11,220 nt of DNA from Bacteroidales bacterium UBA5235 (GTDB taxonomy: Bacteria > Bacteroidota > Bacteroidia > Bacteroidales > VadinHA17), in assembly GCA_002409145.1 (NCBI GenBank), contig DHUL01000059.1:27118-38337 (forward strand), read 5' to 3'. How positions within the stretch are numbered: position 1 is the first letter of the stretch; each line of letters opens with the position of its first letter. Made by a program: the position numbers and the translations under genes. Below are positions 6,013 to 11,220 of the stretch, in pieces. Under the pieces are notes generated by a model. That model ran no database searches and was not told where the DNA came from. It was given only the letters and a program-made list of their open reading frames with translations.

Positions 6013-8742
6013 TTACTTTTTATTGGAAGCAGCTTCAGCGGCAATATCTTCATAAATTTTTCTGGCTTTCATGTACCTTGTCCGGACAGCTTCCGGATTA
6101 CTCTTGAAATATTGGTTCCATGGACCTCCGGGCCCGATCCTTTTAAGGATATTGTCGATCCAGTCAATAAAAAACCGGGCATCTTCAGCGCTGGCTCTCA
6201 CGGGATCATTCCTTAAAGAAATGTACACCGGGGATGTATGTGATCGGTGGCCTGTTTCATCCATACGTCGTGCACAGATCCAGCTGCTTTCCGTTATCCT
6301 GAGGTCTGTCCTGAATTTCAACGGGGCGCCCGGTCCTGAATCACCTTCAATGGATTCAACAACCTTTCCGTTGCAGACTATTTCGATCTTCCCCTCCTGT
6401 TTTGTGACTGAACTCCAGGCAGCATCAATTTTGACTTTTTTTCTTTTGTTTAATTTTATTTCATAACCCGGACCTGCGGTTCCATTTACCTTAAGATCCA
6501 GAAACTCTTTATGGCCATTTGTAGAAACTACGGTTCTTCCATTTTTTATGCCATCAATCCAGTTACTGTATGTAAGTTGCTTGTCATTGATCTGAACATA
6601 GGTCAGGAATGATCCGGGTGCTATGCTGTTGTTGCAGGGGAAATCTGTACCGGCTGTCCATCCTAATCTGAAGCCACAGTTCAGGATTTTGTAGTAGCTG
6701 TTAATTGCAGCATCATTAATCCACACATCCTCCGAAAGAAAATCTATTGTTCCCAGTGCCGCCTCAACCGGATAGTCGATTGGTATGCAACATGTCAGAT
6801 CACCAGGGATCCCTTCATCCAGATATTGCATATGGCAGAGTCCTGCGACGGCATTCTGTGATCTGCCCCAATCAAGAACCCTGTATGAAGACTCATCCCA
6901 GATGGTATGGGCTTCTTTCAGTCCGAGCAGGAGAATATGCCCGCCAAGCGCCTTGTTATCAAATGTTACGCCCGCAGGATCAAAATGCCACTCCGCATCC
7001 CAGTGAATGATTCTTCCCGGTACTGATTGGATGGCGTCCTCCCCGTTCACCTTTGGAAGATCAGTCCGGCTGTCTTTTACTTCGCCGTTTCCCATATCTG
7101 CAAGAAGCGTCATTACTGCAATATCATTTGGCTCCATCATTGCAATCAATTCGTTTTCTCCGAGGATGGTAGTTGCTTCGCCGCAGTTTCTGTGGACATG
7201 CAAATCACCTGCATACCAGCCCGCAGGCTCCGGATCAGGTCTTTCTGAAGCTGCCGGATTGAAATCAACATCTGAGATAATTGTGAAAATACAATTGGCA
7301 GGCAGGTCAGCCTTGAATGATTCTCCCGAAAATGATATTTCCTTTTTCTCCGCAAGGTTATTTTGAGCATCAGTAATGATCATTTTAATATTTTGAACAG
7401 GCCTGAAGTTTTCAAGTCTTCCGTTCATGACTACACCTGAGTGGGCTGAGTTTCGTCCGGTTATCACAAGGCTCCCGTCCGTATTACCAAACGCATATGC
7501 CTGAAGGGGTTCATCCTGCCCTGTCAGGCCTATACGCACTGCTCCGGGTTTAATAAACTTCATCAGCTGTGAATGTTGATAGAATTGCTTTCTTGGGATC
7601 CATCTCCCGGTTTCAACCTCGTACTCAATCAATGGTTTTCCGTCTTCCGGCGACATGCTGAAGGGCCAGTCGTTAGGCGCAACATCTCCGTATCCGTTTC
7701 TCCTTGCATGCTGATAGACACAATCGAAACCATCCCAGAACATATAAGCACGGGCGTCATCATCAAGCTGTCCCAGCATACTTCCTATTGCGGCTGTTTC
7801 AGTGACCCAGAATGACCTCGTAAGATTTACCGGCCTGTTTATGATTTCCTTGTAGTTTGTTGCATCATTGCCATATTGATGAACCCCCCAGCTGGCAAGT
7901 TTACTCATAAGATAGGTGTCCTTCACCATTTCATCCATGATACCGGCAAACAGCTTATCACCAGCTGCATCCGGAGCAACAAAGCGAATGTCGCTCATTC
8001 CGATTGCATCAAGCCTCCTGGCCAACTTCCTTAACACCCTTGCATACTGAACAGGATCGGGCATATTGGGGCCTTCAACGATACCATCAGGATGTTCGGG
8101 ACTTTTAGACCAGGAGATCACATCAGTCTCGTTCATCGGCGAAACCAGGTAAAATTCAATCCTGGCGGTGTTCCTCATGTAATATAGAAAAGCTGCTATC
8201 GATTCCACCAGTTCTTCTTCCTTATCCGGACTGATGCTGTAGTCAGTTTCCCCCATCCAGCTTTTGGATGGATCTTTTCCTGATTGCGGAGCGGGCGAAG
8301 GAGGGGCCCCCATGAAACTGATCAAAAGATCGTCAGAAATTCCCTTATTATTCAGATGACGTAATGCATCCCATATGCAACTGAACTTCGTATCGGAAAA
8401 TATCTTATTAAAATATTCCCAGTTGAAATGAAAAGGATCGTTATCATCATTTTCAGCTTCCCAGTCGATCTCTTCAACAGCGACCCTGAATATTGTCGCA
8501 CCAAGCGAATCTATAAGCAAATCGAGCGCAGGAATGATCGTGGTGGCATTTCCATATTCGCCGTTGTACCACCAGGCGGGATTAATATTGACTCCGAAGC
8601 CATCCAGAGTTTGATGCCGGCTGGCTCCGTCGATAGTGATATTAAATGTCTTTTCCTGACCGGAAGTTGAAAGTGTTATGAGAACAAAAGAAATGATGAA
8701 GAAAAATTTCTTGCATTGGTTGATTAGGTTGCTTGTTGTCAT
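6013..8742 (-). CDS. Secreted GH30-like glycosidase fused to CehA/McbA-like PHP metallohydrolase
   Basis: 909 residues. The signal peptide (1-28; hydrophobic core FFFIISFVLITL, cleavage predicted before Gln29) directs export. Residues about 33-395 look like a clan GH-A (beta/alpha)8 glycosidase of the GH30 type: HQTLDGFGVNINPAWW near the start, probable acid/base Glu205 in SPMNETD and probable nucleophile Glu315 in FWVTETA. A beta-sandwich typical of GH30 C-termini follows (about 395-490). Residues about 506-840 resemble the PHP-fold CehA/McbA metallohydrolases: GWYAGDLHVHRN with His515 and His517, then candidate metal ligands Glu584, His602, His637 and Asp700 (GWTAGTDFP). A helical tail ends the protein. 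There is no T9SS sorting domain, so it may be periplasmic. It is first in a two-gene operon with the lipoprotein. The glycan substrate and the PHP substrate cannot be read from sequence. The family calls are by motif; the GH subfamily is uncertain. Confidence 0.88.
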   Translation of the reverse strand: MTTSNLINQCKKFFFIISFVLITLSTSGQEKTFNITIDGASRHQTLDGFGVNINPAWWYNGEYGNATTIIPALDLLIDSLGATIFRVAVEEIDWEAENDDNDPFHFNWEYFNKIFSDTKFSCIWDALRHLNNKGISDDLLISFMGAPPSPAPQSGKDPSKSWMGETDYSISPDKEEELVESIAAFLYYMRNTARIEFYLVSPMNETDVISWSKSPEHPDGIVEGPNMPDPVQYARVLRKLARRLDAIGMSDIRFVAPDAAGDKLFAGIMDEMVKDTYLMSKLASWGVHQYGNDATNYKEIINRPVNLTRSFWVTETAAIGSMLGQLDDDARAYMFWDGFDCVYQHARRNGYGDVAPNDWPFSMSPEDGKPLIEYEVETGRWIPRKQFYQHSQLMKFIKPGAVRIGLTGQDEPLQAYAFGNTDGSLVITGRNSAHSGVVMNGRLENFRPVQNIKMIITDAQNNLAEKKEISFSGESFKADLPANCIFTIISDVDFNPAASERPDPEPAGWYAGDLHVHRNCGEATTILGENELIAMMEPNDIAVMTLLADMGNGEVKDSRTDLPKVNGEDAIQSVPGRIIHWDAEWHFDPAGVTFDNKALGGHILLLGLKEAHTIWDESSYRVLDWGRSQNAVAGLCHMQYLDEGIPGDLTCCIPIDYPVEAALGTIDFLSEDVWINDAAINSYYKILNCGFRLGWTAGTDFPCNNSIAPGSFLTYVQINDKQLTYSNWIDGIKNGRTVVSTNGHKEFLDLKVNGTAGPGYEIKLNKRKKVKIDAAWSSVTKQEGKIEIVCNGKVVESIEGDSGPGAPLKFRTDLRITESSWICARRMDETGHRSHTSPVYISLRNDPVRASAEDARFFIDWIDNILKRIGPGGPWNQYFKSNPEAVRTRYMKARKIYEDIAAEAASNKK

Positions 8743-9000
8743 TTTTAAGGCTCTCTGTGATACATTTAATAGTCTACAAAATAAATTATTTTCCGGTGCC
8801 TGTCATGATCAATATGAATTTTCCACAAAACTGCCCTTTTTGTGTCTGATTGCCATGGAATAGTTACCCCTTTACGAACTTATTCAGAGTATAGCCTTCA
8901 AAAGTGAAAGCTTCCCTTAATTAGCAGCAGCTAAATTTAGATGGTTTCTTTTATGTATCACGTGGATATTATTCAAATCTGATTATCTGTGCATATGACT
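8743..9000. other. Intergenic region upstream of the GH-PHP operon
   Basis: 258 A+T-rich bases that should contain the operon promoter. On the - strand, TAAGTTCG (8875-8882) differs by one base from the Bacteroidota -7 element TAnnTTTG, and TTTG (8899-8902) lies 16 bases upstream, slightly too close for a -33 element. That makes it only a weak promoter candidate. CTAAATTTAG (8931-8940) is a perfect 10-base palindrome. No regulator operator can be assigned. Confidence 0.3.
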
Positions 9001-9945
9001 CTAATAAATTATCAATTTCTTAACATATATTCTTTCATTGTTTGTAATACGCACATAATAGACTCCATTCCTAAGCTTTACACCATTGTGATCAGACAAA
9101 TCCCATGTAGCAATCATTTCGCTTGAAAATCCGGACTGGCTGCAGATTGTTTTTATTTTCTGACCATTTTGGTTAAAAGCATCTATATACAATGTCCCGG
9201 TTGATAAACTGCTAATTGAAATATTCACATATTCAAAAGCTGGATTAGGGGATAGTTCAAATTTTATTTTGTCATTTTCAACCGATTCTATGGAAGTGGT
9301 AAGAACAACTTTGAATGACGAATTGATTTCTTGTTTGTTCCCATTGTAGTCTGAAGCAATTACTTTCAATGTATGCAATCCCGGTGCTAATGAATCGATC
9401 TGTTGATAAGAAATTATGTTATCCACCGGATTCCAGGTTGCAGGTACCTCTTTACCATCAATAATAATTGAAGTCTTTGAGAGATCTATTCCAGTTTCTA
9501 CAGGACCCTCAATTAGCGAAGCCCAATATAACGGATATGCACCTGTCGATTCATTATCTCTTGGCGAATAATCTGTAATTTGAGGAGGGAAAATATCATG
9601 CTCGGGATTTATTTCAATTCCAATAGCATAGGAACCCGATTTAGTTATTGATGTAGTTACGGTATCGGCGTTTTTGCTTGTGTTACCAGCCAACTCGACC
9701 CATGCCAGGTTGTCAGTATCATAATAATACATTTTTGCCAATTTCTTTTCATTTTCCCCGAAGGTCAGTTCCTCTATCTTAACAGGATCTATTCCAAGGG
9801 ATAAATAAACAGGATTGAATGAAGGCATCACCGTGCCATAATTGTCAAGAAAGGACACATGAGCATTTTGGCTGACAATATAGAGTGTACTCTGATCCCG
9901 ATATAGATTTACTCCCTTGATATTATCATAAATTAACCGACACAT
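9001..9945 (-). CDS. T9SS-sorted surface protein, N-terminally truncated
   Basis: 314 residues that end in a type A type IX secretion sorting domain (about 228-314): FELSPNPAFEYVNISI, LYIDAFNQNGQKI, NGVYYVRI and the basic C-terminus VKKLIIY. Before it lies an Ig-like beta-sandwich (about 120-215; FPPQITDYSPRDNES, then IIIDGKEVPATWNP and LHTLKVIASDYNGNKQE), and before that a beta-rich segment (about 1-115) resembling part of a larger adhesin-like or enzyme-associated domain. No signal peptide precedes it, although T9SS cargo must cross the inner membrane by Sec. The frame stays open upstream to 10029 with no ATG, GTG or TTG, so the ATG at 9945 is probably internal to a decayed gene. It is likely the 3' stump of a longer secreted protein. 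The original activity is unknown. Confidence 0.75.
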   Translation of the reverse strand: MCRLIYDNIKGVNLYRDQSTLYIVSQNAHVSFLDNYGTVMPSFNPVYLSLGIDPVKIEELTFGENEKKLAKMYYYDTDNLAWVELAGNTSKNADTVTTSITKSGSYAIGIEINPEHDIFPPQITDYSPRDNESTGAYPLYWASLIEGPVETGIDLSKTSIIIDGKEVPATWNPVDNIISYQQIDSLAPGLHTLKVIASDYNGNKQEINSSFKVVLTTSIESVENDKIKFELSPNPAFEYVNISISSLSTGTLYIDAFNQNGQKIKTICSQSGFSSEMIATWDLSDHNGVKLRNGVYYVRITNNERIYVKKLIIY

Positions 9946-10170
9946 AGTGTTTGAATAGCAATCCCTGCTGAACCTGAATTCATTGGTTGAGGCAGCATGT
10001 ATACAGGAAGAACCATTTTTGCTTCCCGATTACACCTTTTGAGAAATGGTATATTAATGAACGCTTTAGCAGATCTTCAGCACAGGCCCAATTGATAACA
10101 CTCCTATTTTGTTCAATAAAAGCAATTTTTAATGATACATTAGCGAACCATTAAAATAAAATATTATCAG
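9946..10170. other. Divergent intergenic region
   Basis: 225 bases between the truncated T9SS gene and the Sel1-repeat gene. The T9SS frame continues open to 10029 and a second - strand frame is open from 10150 to 9980 without a start, so part of this may be decayed coding sequence. The promoter of the Sel1 gene must lie here, but no TAnnTTTG match with proper spacing was found. Confidence 0.3.
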
Positions 10171-11070
10171 ATGAAAAAGGGATTATTATTTCTGGCAATT
10201 GCCGTTACAACAATATCCAATGCACAGAATCTGAGTCAGGCAGAGCGGGAAAGATGTAAAGAAGATATTAAGTATAATCTTGAGATGGCAAATAAAGGCT
10301 ACGGTGAAGCAGAGTATCTGTTAGCTTTAAGATTCAATTATACAGACCCTTATGATGAGACTAACAAGGCTTATTGGGCACCTTTTGACAGCAAAGATCC
10401 ATTTGTGGCCGCTGCATATTGGTTAAAGAAAGCATGTGAACACAACTGGGAGGCTGCCTACGATCTTTATGCAAAATACTGTTTTTATGGAAGGGGTAAT
10501 GCCCCTGGAGGAGTTATAGAAACTCTTAAGTGGACAAATAAAGCCCTGGAAAAAGATTCATTAAACTGGAGCCTGAAGGCCAATCAGGCTATTTGCATGT
10601 GGATAATAGATGAAGATAAATTCTATACTGATGAAAGATTTTCTTATCCAAGATTAATATTAGATAGTCCTGATATGGAAGGTGCTAAAAGTGAATTTGC
10701 AGAAAAGTTCGCTTTAATATGTTATCATGGTTTAGGGGATAAGAAAAAGTACCCACAAGAAGCGTTTCTGTTTTTTATGTGTGCGTATAATACATCTGCG
10801 TCTCAAAACGAAGTTAATACAAAGGCATTGTATTATCTGATAGACTGCTATTTAAATGGACATGGAACAGATAAAGATGAAGAAACTGCTTTTAAATTGA
10901 TAAATGGTACTATTAAATATTTTGACTTTGATGTAGATTGGTCAAGCCAAAGTTCTATAGAGGAAGCCACAACGTACGTAATAAATGAAATCTACAAACA
11001 AATATCCAGTGACCAAGAACGAATGTCACAGTACAAGAGTTTTAGCGACATATTTAATTTATTATTTTGA
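10171..11070 (+). CDS. Exported Sel1-like repeat (TPR-type) protein
   Basis: 299 residues. A signal peptide (MKKGLLFLAIAVTTISNA, cleavage predicted after Ala18) suggests a periplasmic or outer-surface location. The rest is helical with Sel1-like units, a TPR relative used as a protein-interaction scaffold: about 77-108 (VAAAYWLKKACEHNWEAAYD, then CFYGRGN), about 113-126 (GVIETLKWTNKALE) and about 195-245 (PQEAFLFFMCAYN, then YYLIDCYLNGHGTDKDEETA). The repeats are degenerate and irregularly spaced. No enzyme motif is visible. The gene is monocistronic, A+T-rich relative to the left half of the window, and lacks a Shine-Dalgarno. It converges on the tRNA, and the hairpin at 11122-11145 may end both transcripts. 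A specific role is not deducible. Confidence 0.85.
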   Translation: MKKGLLFLAIAVTTISNAQNLSQAERERCKEDIKYNLEMANKGYGEAEYLLALRFNYTDPYDETNKAYWAPFDSKDPFVAAAYWLKKACEHNWEAAYDLYAKYCFYGRGNAPGGVIETLKWTNKALEKDSLNWSLKANQAICMWIIDEDKFYTDERFSYPRLILDSPDMEGAKSEFAEKFALICYHGLGDKKKYPQEAFLFFMCAYNTSASQNEVNTKALYYLIDCYLNGHGTDKDEETAFKLINGTIKYFDFDVDWSSQSSIEEATTYVINEIYKQISSDQERMSQYKSFSDIFNLLF

Positions 11071-11121
11071 TAATATGTCATGGATTACATCTTAATTAGT
11101 CGATCCCTGTTAAAAATGACA

Positions 11122-11145
11122 AAGGCAGCCGGAATCGGCTGCCTT
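11122..11145 (-). terminator. Intrinsic terminator of the tRNA gene
   Basis: A perfect 10-bp stem (AAGGCAGCCG / CGGCTGCCTT) with a 4-base loop, located 4 bases past the tRNA 3' end. Read on the - strand it is followed by TTTGTCATTTTT, a T-rich tract partly interrupted. It may act weakly in the other direction for the Sel1-repeat gene. Confidence 0.85.
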
Positions 11146-11149
11146 GTTG

Positions 11150-11220
11150 TGGGCCCAGCTGGGATCGAACCAGCGACCCCCTGATTATGAGTCAGGTGCT
11201 GCTAACCATCTGAGCTATGG
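11150..11220 (-). tRNA. tRNA with CAU anticodon (elongator Met or Ile2), 5' end outside window
   Basis: On the - strand the cloverleaf reads: acceptor end CCA plus TA (positions 5-9; the first four bases lie beyond 11220), D-arm starting GCTC, anticodon stem CCTGA/TCAGG with loop CTCATAA giving anticodon CAU, T-arm GCTGG-TTCGATC-CCAGC, 3' acceptor strand TGGGCCC and discriminator A at 11150. CCA is not encoded. The anticodon alone cannot separate elongator tRNA-Met from the tRNA-Ile2 that is modified by TilS; initiator Met is unlikely without the GGG/CCC anticodon stem. The D-stem 3' side reads GCAGC where GAGC is usual, so it has one extra or mismatched base. Confidence 0.93.

Noticed and set aside
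6747..7366. Several + strand open frames antisense to the GH-PHP gene
   Set aside because: They overlap a clearly coding - strand gene with conserved motifs and read as low-likelihood protein.
9980..10150. A 56-codon open frame on the - strand with protein-like stretches (for example NWACAEDLLKRSLIYHFSKG)
   Set aside because: It has no start codon and lies in A+T-poor-stop context where such lengths arise by chance; no family was recognised.
11150..11174. tRNA 3' end as an attachment site
   Set aside because: I found no second copy of this sequence in the window and no integrase gene.
1..11220. CRISPR arrays, rRNA genes, insertion sequences
   Set aside because: No regularly spaced repeats, no rRNA sequence and no transposase motifs or paired terminal repeats were seen. 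The only extended similarity is between the two HTCS genes.

Overview
The window most likely comes from a member of the Bacteroidota. It carries hybrid two-component regulators that fuse a histidine kinase, a receiver and an AraC-type DNA-binding domain (HTCS type). It also has a type IX secretion C-terminal sorting domain, starts that mostly lack a Shine-Dalgarno sequence, and a tRNA with no encoded CCA. It looks like an accessory carbohydrate-utilisation or cell-surface locus and not a housekeeping region.

Layout. Positions 1-3629 (+ strand) hold two tandem paralogous HTCS regulators; the first is cut by the window edge and the second is complete with a multi-pass membrane sensor. Positions 3630-4109 are intergenic and hold a mini-ORF behind a strong ribosome binding site, plus what looks like frameshifted coding remnant on the - strand. 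Positions 4110-8742 (- strand) hold a two-gene operon. The promoter-proximal gene encodes a 909-residue secreted protein that fuses a GH30-like glycosidase to a CehA/McbA-like PHP metallohydrolase. After 22 bases comes a 626-residue lipoprotein with an amidotransferase-like N-terminus and a divergent polysaccharide-deacetylase-like core. Positions 9001-9945 (- strand) hold an N-terminally truncated T9SS cargo protein. Positions 10171-11070 (+ strand) hold an exported Sel1-repeat protein. The window ends in a CAU-anticodon tRNA on the - strand with its terminator.

How they may work together. HTCS proteins in this phylum usually sit beside and switch on glycan-degradation genes. The regulator pair runs towards the glycosidase-PHP/lipoprotein operon, so the simplest reading is a small surface or periplasmic glycan- or glycoconjugate-processing system under HTCS control. 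No SusC/SusD pair is present in the window, so this is not a classical polysaccharide utilisation locus as far as can be seen. The right-hand 2.3 kb (about 8750-11100) is visibly richer in A+T than the left half and contains a truncated gene, which suggests a mosaic, rearranged region next to the tRNA.
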